64,000 bases of DNA from Maribacter huludaoensis (GTDB taxonomy: Bacteria > Bacteroidota > Bacteroidia > Flavobacteriales > Flavobacteriaceae): contig NZ_JARKMS010000002.1 in assembly GCF_029350945.1 (NCBI RefSeq), forward strand, positions 1,045,639-1,109,638, given 5' to 3'. Both the position numbers and the translations under genes were made by a program. Below the pieces are notes generated by a model, which did no database searches, was not told the DNA's origin, and saw only the letters and a program-made list of their open reading frames with translations. This document shows, piece after piece, positions 26,478-36,600 of this stretch (positions are counted from its first letter, which is position 1; each line of letters opens with the position of its first letter).

Positions 26478-26520
26478 GAATGTTAGGATCAAATGATACG
26501 TTAGAAATTTATTTTAAATA

Positions 26521-26577
26521 ATCCACTTGGTAAATTCTTAATAAATCAGCCAACTTATTTATAGAAACCAAGTGGAT
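26521..26577. repeat. Perfect 11-bp inverted repeat with 35-nt spacer
   Basis: ATCCACTTGGT (26521-26531) is the exact reverse complement of ACCAAGTGGAT (26567-26577). It lies in the gap between the small exported protein gene and the four-helix-bundle gene. Two spaced operator half-sites or a long-loop mRNA stem are both possible. Confidence 0.5.
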
Positions 26578-26597
26578 CATCAACCAACTAAAAAAAA

Positions 26598-26957
26598 TTA
26601 TAAGGCCTGTAATTCGCCAGATGTAATGGCGTCTTTGTAGTCTGCGGTAACTACTGTATGGCTATTGAAAAAACGGCCACCATCATTGCGTTTTATTTTT
26701 ATTTGTGTAGAACCGTCCTTAAGTTCTTTAACGGCGGTAACTACAACTTCTTCTCCATGTACCCGCCTATAATTGGCAAGGCCGCCGCGCTTAATAATGA
26801 AATTTTCTCTTGGAAAATCTATGTGCTTGTATTTGTTTGCTTCAGGTTTTCCTATTTCAAAGACATCACCAACGTTTACTTCTGGTTGTATTGCGTTGTT
26901 GTCTTGTGCATTTAATAGACTTACTGAAAATAATAGGGTAATTGCATATTTTAACAT
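26598..26957 (-). CDS. Small exported hypothetical protein
   Basis: This 119-residue protein has a clear signal peptide (~17 residues, ending SLLNAQ). The mature part is beta-rich and basic, with VGDVFEIGKPEANKYKHIDFP, an RRVHGEEVVVTAV strand and QIKIKRNDGGRFFNS, suggesting a small periplasmic or surface SH3-like domain. I recognise no family. It lies 17 bp after the GreA/Rnk-like gene at 26975-27421 and is probably expressed from the same sigma-54 promoter. Confidence 0.65.
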   Translation of the reverse strand: MLKYAITLLFSVSLLNAQDNNAIQPEVNVGDVFEIGKPEANKYKHIDFPRENFIIKRGGLANYRRVHGEEVVVTAVKELKDGSTQIKIKRNDGGRFFNSHTVVTADYKDAITSGELQAL

Positions 26958-26974
26958 AACTGAATAATTTAGGG

Positions 26975-27421
26975 TTAATACATTTTTTCTTTTCTGGTTT
27001 TTATTTTTTCAGTAGTTTTTCCGTTGGCTGAATTTGGTTGGTAAACTTTTGTTATTTTCAATGTTATTAGATCACCGGGTAGGCCGTAAGAAATTGTATC
27101 TCCTATAGAACGTCCTATTACTAATGCACCCAAACTACTAATGACAGATATCCTATTCTGTTCAATATTTTCTTTGTTGGGTGCTACAATTTGGAAAGTT
27201 TGCCGAATGCCAGATGCTCCGCTAACTTCAATAACAGCATTTAAGGTGATAATGTCATACGGAATATCCTCAGTATTCAAGCATAAGGCTCCAGGCATGT
27301 TTTGACATAGCATCTCAAGCACATTTTTATGTGCATAATCTTCTATGGATACGTTATTTTCATGATATTTTTTAATCATCAAGAATTCGCTTTCCTCAAA
27401 AACAAGACTGCCGTATTTCAT
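26975..27421 (-). CDS. GreA/GreB C-terminal-domain (Rnk-like) protein
   Basis: The 148-residue protein starts MKYGSLVFEESEFLMI and contains the FKBP-like GreA/GreB C-terminal domain (~50-135): TLNAVIEVSGASG, FQIVAPNKENIEQNRISVISSLGALVIGRSIGDTI. It is a paralogue of the protein encoded at 23749-24168 and, like it, lacks the full GreA coiled coil. Such proteins bind the RNA polymerase secondary channel or act in stress control of transcription. It is the first gene after the putative sigma-54 promoter at 27491-27506 and lies just downstream of the NtrC-type activator gene, so it is the best candidate target of that activator. Confidence 0.75.
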   Translation of the reverse strand: MKYGSLVFEESEFLMIKKYHENNVSIEDYAHKNVLEMLCQNMPGALCLNTEDIPYDIITLNAVIEVSGASGIRQTFQIVAPNKENIEQNRISVISSLGALVIGRSIGDTISYGLPGDLITLKITKVYQPNSANGKTTEKIKTRKEKMY

Positions 27422-27440
27422 TTTTTACTTTTTTTAATAA

Positions 27441-27484
27441 ACCACAAACTAGATTAGAGATTTAAATTGTTTGTTATTTGTGGT
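27441..27484 (-). repeat. Inverted repeat in the leader of the sigma-54-controlled gene
   Basis: ACCACAAA (27441-27448) and TTTGTGGT (27477-27484) are perfect inverted arms between the inferred transcription start (about 27480) and the ATG at 27421. They could fold the leader mRNA or serve as a protein-binding site. Confidence 0.35.
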
Positions 27485-27490
27485 CTATAC

Positions 27491-27506
27491 GGCAATTGAT
27501 GTGCCG
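27491..27506 (-). promoter_or_regulatory. Sigma-54 (-24/-12) promoter
   Basis: Read on the minus strand the site is CGGCAC-ATCAA-TTGCC, which keeps the invariant GG and GC dinucleotides at the exact spacing of the consensus TGGCAC-N5-TTGCW. Transcription should start near 27480, about 60 bp before the GreA/Rnk-like gene. The gene immediately upstream on the same strand encodes an NtrC-type activator with the sigma-54-contacting GAFTGA loop, which strengthens the call. Confidence 0.7.
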
Positions 27507-27634
27507 TTAAAAAAAATAATAAATAGGAAATATTACAATTAATTGAAAATCAGTAATTTAAATGTGTGTTATTGAATTTTTGTGTTTCATGTAAGTGGGG
27601 AGGATTTACCCGGTAGGGGAAAATATACCCAGTA

Positions 27635-28960
27635 TTATTTAAGTTTTTCTCGCAACGTTTTGCGGTCTATTTGAAGAATTTCAGCCGCTTTTGTCTTATT
27701 GCCCTGGGTATGTACCAGTACTCTTTTTATATATTCTCTTTCCATGTCACGAAGTGGACGAAGTTCATGGTCTTCAAATTCAATTTGATATTTTAAAAAA
27801 TCGGGTAGATTTTCTACTTCAATATTCCCATCTGCCATAATAACGGCTCTCTGAATAATATTCTCCAGTTCCCTAATATTTCCGGGCCAATTGTAACGCT
27901 GTAATATCTGTAATGCTTCTGGAGAAATACGTAACAAGCGATCTTTAAATTCTATTCCGTATTTGCGTAGAAACTTATCCGTTAATAGGGCAATGTCAGA
28001 TTTTCGATCTCGTAAGGGTGGTACATGAATTTCTACAACGGTTAATCTATAGTACAGATCCTCTCTAAAAGTATTGTTCTTTATTTCATCTTTTAAGTTG
28101 GCATTGGTGGCCGCAATTATCCTAATATCTACTTTCTCAACTTTTTGTGAGCCTACCTTGGTAATTTCTTTTTCTTGCAGTGCACGAAGTAATTTGGTCT
28201 GTACGGCTAAAGAAGCAGTGCCAATTTCATCTAAGAATAAAGTTCCCCCTTCAGCTGCTTGAAAAAAACCGTTCCTATTTTCGATAGCGCCCGTAAATGC
28301 TCCTTTTAAATAACCGAATAATTCGGCTTCTTGTAAGTTTTCTGGAATAGCGGCACAGTTAACGGCAATAAAAGGTTGTCTGGAAAACTTGCCGGAATAA
28401 TGGATAGCCCTTGCAACCAACTCTTTACCCGTACCGCTTTCCCCGGTAACTATAACCGTAGCTTTATTGTTTTTAACACGTTCAATAATATTGGTAACTT
28501 TTTTAAAAGCGGCAGATGTACCCACCATATCCGAATACAGATTTTCACCAGATTTTATTTGAACACTTTTTGCTTTTCTACGGTCGGTATTTTGATTTAA
28601 TGCCTTTTCAACGGCATCTTTCAGCTCAGCTTTGGTAAATGGTTTGGTTAAATAATCCGTTGCCCCGGATTTTATGACCTCTAAGCTCCCTTCAACGGAA
28701 GGATAACCGGTTACCACCAATTTTGGTATCTCAGGGTAATGCTCATTTGCGAACTTCAACAATTGAAGTCCGTCTATTTCTGGCATTTGTATATCGGTAA
28801 TTAGAAGATCAATAAAAGTGTCCTTAAGTATTAAAAGCGCTTCTTTAACAGAAACGGCTTTATAGGTATGATAGTCCATGGATTTCAGATGCCTTTGTAA
28901 AAGCTCTAGAATATTGATGTCATCATCTACTATAAGAATATTTTCTTTGCGTAAATCCAT
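27635..28960 (-). CDS. NtrC-family sigma-54-dependent response regulator
   Basis: The 441-residue protein has three domains. The receiver (1-120) has VDDD and phosphoacceptor D56 in LLITDIQMP. The AAA+ domain (~145-375) has Walker A GESGTGKE, the sigma-54 contact loop GAFTGA, Walker B LFLDEIG and the arginine-finger region. The C-terminal Fis-type helix-turn-helix ends NKTKAAEILQIDRKTLREKLK. It therefore activates sigma-54 promoters when phosphorylated. Its gene follows the histidine kinase gene by 2 bp, so the two are a cognate pair. A sigma-54-like promoter lies about 130 bp beyond its stop codon, in front of the GreA/Rnk-like gene. Confidence 0.9.
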   Translation of the reverse strand: MDLRKENILIVDDDINILELLQRHLKSMDYHTYKAVSVKEALLILKDTFIDLLITDIQMPEIDGLQLLKFANEHYPEIPKLVVTGYPSVEGSLEVIKSGATDYLTKPFTKAELKDAVEKALNQNTDRRKAKSVQIKSGENLYSDMVGTSAAFKKVTNIIERVKNNKATVIVTGESGTGKELVARAIHYSGKFSRQPFIAVNCAAIPENLQEAELFGYLKGAFTGAIENRNGFFQAAEGGTLFLDEIGTASLAVQTKLLRALQEKEITKVGSQKVEKVDIRIIAATNANLKDEIKNNTFREDLYYRLTVVEIHVPPLRDRKSDIALLTDKFLRKYGIEFKDRLLRISPEALQILQRYNWPGNIRELENIIQRAVIMADGNIEVENLPDFLKYQIEFEDHELRPLRDMEREYIKRVLVHTQGNKTKAAEILQIDRKTLREKLK

Positions 28961-28962
28961 AG

Positions 28963-30051
28963 CTACAATTTAGGAAAGTGGACGGTAAATATAGTTCCTT
29001 TAGGTGTATTTGGTTTGTGTTGCAAAGTACCCTTATGGCTGGTAATTATACCATGAACTACGCTTAATCCAAGTCCCGTACCTTCACCTATTGGCTTTGT
29101 GGTAAAGAAAGGCTCAAATACCTTATCTTCCAATTCTACAGGAATACCTTCGCCTTGGTCCGCAATTATTAAAAGAATATGACGGTCCGTCTCCTCGATT
29201 TTTACGCTTACACTTCCCTCGGTTGGCGAGTAGTATATGGCATTCATAATTAGATTGAACAGCACTTGGGTTATTTGAACCGTATCTGCCCTTAGCGCTA
29301 TATCTTCGTTATTAAAGACGATATCCAATTTTATTTTTTTATCTCTTAACGTAGGCGCAAGAAGTTTGGTAACGTTGGTAACGATCGGTATCAACTTTAC
29401 CGTTTTCATTTCTTGGGGCATCTCACAGGCAAAGAACATAAGCTTTTTAACGATTTCTCTACTGAATATGGCATTGTCCATTATTTTTTCTAAGTCTCTA
29501 ACAGTTTCTTTATCTGTGATCTTATCTGTCAGTAACTCGGCAAAACCAAGAATGTTGGCAAGTGGTGTATTCAATTCATGAGCAATACCGGCAGTAATTT
29601 CACCAAGAATATGTAAACGATCTGCACGTTCTATCTGTCTTTTTGTGATTGCTTCATTGTCCTTTATGTATTTACGTTCTATAAGGTTGCCAATTGCCAA
29701 AGCAACGTTATTTAAAAGTGTTTGTTCTTCCACCAAAAAATCATCTAGGGTATATTTATTTGATGGATACCCAACTAATACTTCGCCCTCTACTTTATTA
29801 AATACCTTAATTTTAGATACCAAAGTGACCATATCTTTACTATAATCATCTGTCTGTACTTGAAATTCTCCGGCTTTTAAAAAGACTTCGGTAACTTTTT
29901 CAAACTGCCAAGCTCTTTTAAGACAATAGGCGATGGCCTCTAAAGATTTCTCCAATTGATCATAATCAGAGTTTACGATAATAGAAGTAACCTCATAAAG
30001 GCAGGTAAGTTCTTTTACGCGTTCTCTTAATTTATCTTCTGTTGTGTTCAT
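28963..30051 (-). CDS. Soluble sensor histidine kinase, partner of the NtrC-type regulator
   Basis: This 362-residue protein lacks membrane spans. Residues ~10-125 resemble a GAF-type sensory domain. The dimerisation/phosphoacceptor region carries H158 in GIAHELNTPLANILGF, followed by an NtrB/AtoS-like HATPase domain: N-box NLIMNAIYYSP, G1 IADQGEGIP, F-box FEPFFTTKP, G2 GEGTGLGLSVVHG. It should phosphorylate the downstream response regulator (2 bp spacing) in response to a cytoplasmic or relayed signal. The ligand is unknown; the nearby four-helix-bundle membrane protein is a possible input. Confidence 0.9.
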   Translation of the reverse strand: MNTTEDKLRERVKELTCLYEVTSIIVNSDYDQLEKSLEAIAYCLKRAWQFEKVTEVFLKAGEFQVQTDDYSKDMVTLVSKIKVFNKVEGEVLVGYPSNKYTLDDFLVEEQTLLNNVALAIGNLIERKYIKDNEAITKRQIERADRLHILGEITAGIAHELNTPLANILGFAELLTDKITDKETVRDLEKIMDNAIFSREIVKKLMFFACEMPQEMKTVKLIPIVTNVTKLLAPTLRDKKIKLDIVFNNEDIALRADTVQITQVLFNLIMNAIYYSPTEGSVSVKIEETDRHILLIIADQGEGIPVELEDKVFEPFFTTKPIGEGTGLGLSVVHGIITSHKGTLQHKPNTPKGTIFTVHFPKL

Positions 30052-30647
30052 GACAATTTTAATTCTACACTAAAGTTCTGCAATATTTAGAAGGTTGGAA
30101 AATATGTATGCCTTAATTGTTAATTTTTAACAAATGAAGACTAATAATAAGTTCATTAACTGGAATAGTATTCGACCGCTAATGACATTGAAAATCGTTT
30201 TTTAAACCAATAAATTTCTGTAGAAGAACTATGTAATAAATTCCTCATTTCATTCCATTTAGTTTTGTAGGAAATTTTGGTTGACCAATTTGCGATGCGC
30301 CTGAATTTTATGCTTGCTAACGCGGATTTGATGCTTTTAAAAATAAATGGATATTACTGCTTAGCCCCAGTATAGCGTGTGGTTTAGGGAAAAAGTCTAA
30401 TTTTAGTATTTCACTCATTTATTTAGTCCTCTGAAATCAACCAGTATACTTGCTTTTATCGATAAAACGTCAGTTTTTGTAGATTTTTGACATACATAAA
30501 TAGTGCATTGTCATACAACTATCTTTATTTCACAACAAAAAATATATCCTAGTATATTCTTCATCTAATTTTGCGGTTATAACAAATATTTTGTAGTCAA
30601 TTACTTACTTTTTTAGTAATCCTATTAAATTTACACTAACCTCCATT
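30052..30647. other. Divergent intergenic region before the first giant gene
   Basis: This 596-bp AT-rich region separates the kinase gene (minus) from the first giant gene (plus). Apart from the -7 box at 30566-30573 I see no coding frame of note, no strong hairpin and no sigma-54 motif with correct spacing. The length suggests room for regulatory binding sites. Confidence 0.45.
30566..30573 (+). promoter_or_regulatory. Flavobacterial -7 box (TAATTTTG) for the first giant cassette
   Basis: TAATTTTG fits TAnnTTTG and lies 74 bp before the ATG of the giant gene, giving a leader of about 65-70 nt. No clear -33 TTG at standard spacing was found. Confidence 0.45.
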
Positions 30648-33600
30648 ATGAAGTTTCCTTTTAAGATTTTCTTTTTATCAATGCTTTTTATTGTATTGAG
30701 TGCCGTGAATGTACAGGCGCAAATAGATAGCAATCGTTTTACCGTTCTTCTATCACCCGAAAATTTGCCAACTTGTGGAGATGGCGATTCTTTTGAAGAA
30801 GTGAGTATAACAGGTAAATTTCCAACTTGTAAAAGTTTCAGTATTACCTTTGATTTGCCCGAAGGCGTAGAGTATGTTAGCAATTCAGCTGTAATAACTT
30901 CTCAGTCAGGTTCTGGGGATTTTGTTTTAACAGCTAGTGGGTCATCTACAAATCCTACTTTTTCCATTCTTAGACCGGGAGACCTAGAATGGCAAGTTAG
31001 TGATCAAGTAGTTTTCAGATTTAATAGAATGGCCAATTGCAATGCAGTTCAATTCTCTAACTCTGGAGGTTTGTTCAAAGATGCACACACCATAAATTTT
31101 ATAGATCAAGGCGGTCCTAATTCAGATTCAGATTCAGATGTAACTGTTTCATCATATCCGTTATTGGCTGCTTCTTTAAATATTTCGGCAATACCAACTG
31201 TTGATGCCAATGTTGGTGAAACGTATACTAGAAATATTACACTGGCACAAGGAGGTAACGGTTGTACCGAGACTTTTACGTATTATGTAGATTTAGGTGA
31301 AGATGTAGATGATGTTTATGAATTGTCTTATGCAGGAACACCTTTAATCCCTGTTTCATCTATAGGGCAAGTGCTGACCTATGAAATTGATTTAAATGCA
31401 GCACCGTTTGCAGGTACTGTGGGCAATAACGATAATTGTTTCGATAATGGCGAGGTTATTATATTTCAAGAAGAATTTAGGGTAGATGACTGTTTAGATA
31501 CTGCAATTATCCATAATACCTATTGGGGTTGTAACCCAGGTGAAATTTGCCAAGCTGCTGAACAGCAAACCGGTTCTTTAAATTTTGGTGCTAATGTTCC
31601 AGATATAGCAATTTCAAAAGTAGGATCTACTACACCAGATTTATGTGGTCCTGTTACCTATACGATCAGAATAGAAAATACCAATACTGCTGTAGGTTCT
31701 ATGGCTTTGGACTTAGGTATTAATATTGGTAGTGGACATAATTCATCACCAGTTACTACTGCTGCTACGAACCCTCTTTGGGATTTTACCTATTTTGATA
31801 CAAGAAGTGTTTCTAATTTTAGATTTGCATCGGGTATTTCTTTTACTCCAGAAGATAGGCCAAGTACTATTTATCCAACTAGAGGGGATAATGGTACTTC
31901 AGTTTCTATACCACCCAACTTTTTCAATTCTGATCCCGATGGACCGGGAGGTTTTGATGATTTAGATAATGATGGTTTTTATGATGACTTACCACCAGGC
32001 GAAGCTACAGAACTATCTTTTGACTTTACGGTAACACCTAAAGATAATTGTGGTGTTGGTAGGTTTGATTATATGAATTGGGAACATACCTACATAGACA
32101 CCTATTTTAAAGATCAATGTAAGAGCGACCGTATTCCAGAGCGCATTGATATTGGGTATTTTAATATTATAAGAGATTACCAAGATGTTACAGAAGTTGA
32201 AGCACCTACGGATATTGTAAACAATGAGGATTTTGTCGTGCGTATAGCTCCGGCATTCTATGCAGGCGGAGCAGGTTTGCCTACCATAGACGGTACCCCT
32301 ATGTTTTCTAATGATGCTTCTTCAGAATGGAGTGTAACACTTACTGTACCTACAGGTATGGCGTTGCAAACACCTTTACCGGCTGGTTTTACGCAAAGTG
32401 GTAACGAAGTTACGTATACAACAACGGACATGTATGCAGGTAGATTCAAAGAATGGGTAGATTTTCCGTTGACCTTTACATGTGGTCCAAATGGTATACA
32501 ATCTATACCGTATACCACTAAATATACGGCCACAAGTTCAGCTGGTGTTTGTTGGTCTCAAGATATTCATTGTGGTAGTGTAAACATTTACACACATTGT
32601 CCTGGTGGTTGTACAGGTCCTGCAATAGAAGGTTTTAAAGCTAGAAGACTTACCGCTGGTTGGACGGATAATGATATGACCACTAAAGTTGTCTTAGATG
32701 ATAATACGGATGGTATCAAGAAATATTTAGCAGGCGATCAAATGAAAATCACTACCACGGCTTCTATAAACAATATTTCTTTGGATAACCTGTATTTCAA
32801 TTTAACATATAATACAGCTAGTTTAGCTGCTGGTGGTTCGGATATTATAACATTGGTAGACAGTAAAATCACCATTAATGATAATAGTGCAGGAACTTCA
32901 GATTCACGAACAATTACAAATGCACCTATTTTGACCACCAATGGTTCAACAGAGCACATGTTAAGTTTTGATTTAAGCGATGAAAAAGACTTGATAAGTG
33001 CCGCTTATTTATTTGAAGGCGATGCTACTGATAGAGATATTGTAGAACTAGAATTGACATTTGAGTTCAGTAAGGATTTTCAGGATATAGCCTATTTTGA
33101 ACTTACAAATTTAAGAGGTGAATTCTTTGCTTTCACAGATTACCCGGCAAATACTGTACCTAATAGAGTAGGTTGTGATACTTGGGGAGACAGGGCATAT
33201 TATTCTAGACCAAGAATTTATGGAGCAAATCTATCTCATGCTACCAACGGTTGTACGCCAACAAATGGTATCATTTATAATATGGTTAAAAATATGGCCC
33301 CGGCCGATATGCATGCTGATGAGTATAGACCTTTGACATTATGGACTTCTACTGTTATAGATATTCCTGAAGGCGCTAGATTTACAGGAAATGTTACATC
33401 AATACAATTTCAAGGGGCTTATTCAACTGCAACAGGGGAGTTTATAGCTACCGAAAGTGGAGATCAAATAACCATTACCCCTGGTCCAAATTTTAGAAAC
33501 AGAGATCAAACTGGAACTATTATACCACGTCTATATGTAGAATTTATGGGTACTTGTGAGTCGCCTGCATCTGCGCAGTATGATTTTACGGTCAATTATG

Positions 33601-36600
33601 ATGATTTTGCTTATGCAACACCGGTACCTTCAAGTTTCTCTTATACCAATACGTTTAGTTATACTCAGCCAACATTTATTGTGCAATCTCCGTTGCCAAC
33701 GGTTAATGGAGATGCCTATACGGTAGATTTTGATACCAATATTAGTAATACCAGTCCAGATGATGTTGATTATAACTGGTTGCAGGTTACTTCACCGGAA
33801 GGTCTGAATATAACAGGTGCATTTTCAGTAACCGCAGGGGTTGAAACACCGGTAAATTTCTATCAATCTGGTGATAAGACATGGATAGAGGCTGGTTCAG
33901 TTGCGGCCGGGTCTACAAAATCTATACGTTTTAAAGCTGACTTTGAAGATTGCCAAAATCAGACCGTTCTAGTTGAACATGGATGGGATTGTTCGGGTTA
34001 TCCTGGGTATCCAGATACTAGTGTCACCGTTTCCGATTTTCAGGCAATTGGTGCTACTTGCTACCAGAACTCCACATCTATAACGTTAGAACCTAAAGGT
34101 TCACAGGTACAGGTGGCCATAACTGATCAGCCTAGTACGCCACAAGCTTTATGTACACCTTTCAATATAGGGGTAGATGTCATTAGCGCACAATTGGGTG
34201 ATCTAATATATCCATCATTGCAGTTTGCTATACCTGGTGGAGATGGCGGAATAACTATTGTTAATACAGATGTCACTTACCCTAAAGGTTCTGCTGATCC
34301 GGCAGATACCCAGTCTGTAACCGTAACTATTGAAAATGGTATTGCCAAGGTTAATTTGTTGGAGCATACCAATATACTTGCCTTAAATGGTATAAAAGGT
34401 AATCCTGCGGTCAATTCTATAGATGAAAGAACGGCGCATGTTGATTTACAAATTCAATTGGAGTGTGATTTTATATCTAATTCAGAATTTACTTTTAAAG
34501 TTTATGGAGAAGAACCTTGTGGTGATATTGCCGCGGGTAATGGTTCAAGAATAGTTTCTAATTCTATACAGGCAATTGGTGCCGTAGCTCCTTATACAAG
34601 CTTCCCGGTAATTAGCTTGCCAGGTTTTGGCGCACCGGTTCAAGGTTGTGGGGTTACTGATAATATTAGTGTAGAAACCACAATAAATGGTGGTACCACT
34701 GGTACATCTGATTTTGGTACGGTTATCTTACGTTCAGGACTGGAATATGTAACAGGTAGTTTTGCAAGTGCAGATGGCGTATCTTTTGTTAGTGTTACTA
34801 CAGTTGGTGACCATGAAGAACTGCTATTACAATATCCTGCAGGGGTAATCGATGGGTCAAAATTTGATTTTAATTTCGATTTTATTACTACCAACGATGG
34901 TATTTGCGATGATACAGAAGAAGTTAGGATAGTCAATTTTGTAACGGTAGGTGGTATTACTTGTTCAACTACCAATTGTACTGATTTTCAAGTGGCTACC
35001 GGTTTTACTTATGAGATTTTACCTTTAGAAAAACCAATTTTGGTCGGTACCGCAAATGATAGTTTCTTTTCTGTAGATACCGGCAACAACTACGAATATC
35101 ATTTATCCTTGGATATTGAAAATACAGCTCTGGTAGATGCCGATGCCGGTTATGCTTACAGTGTATATTGTGCAGATGTAAATGGAGATATTGATGGTGC
35201 AGCTATAGCTACGGGATCAATAGCCGATGCAATTCCAAATTCGTCTACGATTACTGATGAAATTGTCTTTACTACTTCTGGTGCAGCTTGTTCTGGTACT
35301 AACTTTATAGTAGAATTTTTGCCTTCTAGTACAAATTGCCAGTGCGAGGCTATCTTAATTCCTGTATCCGTTACTTCGGGTGCGCCGCTAGATTTAGATG
35401 ACGATAATGACGGTATACCGGATGTTATTGAAGTTTATAATGGTGATGCAGATGGCGACGGTACCCTAGATTATGAAGATCCAGATTTCTGTGCCGCTAC
35501 TTTTGATGGCATCAATGGATGGGATTGTGCAACAATGGGCTTACCTGATCCAGATGATGATTTAGATGGCGATGGTACTCCAAACTACTATGATACGGAT
35601 TTCCCAACTTGTGGAGGATTGAATGCTAATGGTATATGTATCAATTTTGATACAGATGGCGATGGTATTCCAAATCAGTTAGACCTGGATTCTGACAATG
35701 ATGGTATTACGGATATTGTTGAGAGTGGTTCCGCTAATATAGATGCTGATGGTGACGGTATTATAGATATTCTTACGGATGTAGATAATGATGGTCTTGC
35801 TGATGTAGTGGATAATGATACTACTGACGGACCGGAAGGTAGCGCACCTTGTACTCCACAAAATGGTTGTGTACAGGTAAATTCAACATCCAATGTTTTT
35901 GATACGGATGGTGATGGTGCTACTGATGATAACGGTGATTTTGATGGTGACGGAATACTAAATGCTTACGATTTGGATAGTGACAATGACGGTATTTTAG
36001 ATACGGTAGAAGCACAAACTACAAGTGGCTTTAATACACCGGGTGCTATTGACCCATTAACAGGTATACCTGCAGTTGGTACAGATACAGATGGTATCGA
36101 CCCAATTGATACAGATGGTGACGGTAATCCAGATTATTTGGATTTAGATGCCGATAATGATGGTATTACAGATACTTTAGAAGCTGGAGGCGAAGACGCT
36201 GATGGTGATGGTGCCGTAGATGGTTTTGTTGATGCTGATGGTAACGGTGTTGCGGACAGTGTTGATGCTACGCCTTTGCCTAATGAAGATTCTGATAATG
36301 ACGGAATTTTAGACAGATTGGATTTAGATTCTGATAATGACGGAATTACGGATACTACCGAAGCTGGTGGTATGGATGGTGATGGTGATGGTATCATTGA
36401 TACGTTCATGACCGATACCGATAATGACGGACTTGCGGATAGTGTTGACCCAGTTGGTCCTGCTACACCAGGTACACCAATTCCGAATCCGGATACGGAC
36501 AATGACGGATTGGATGATAGGTTAGATTTAGATTCTGAAAACGATGGTATACCAGATGTAATTGAAGGTGGCGGTTCTGACCCGGATAACGATGGTAGAA

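Noticed and set aside
30605..30883. 92-codon minus-strand frame across the first giant gene's start
   Set aside because: It overlaps the signal peptide and the promoter side of a clear giant gene; no supporting features.
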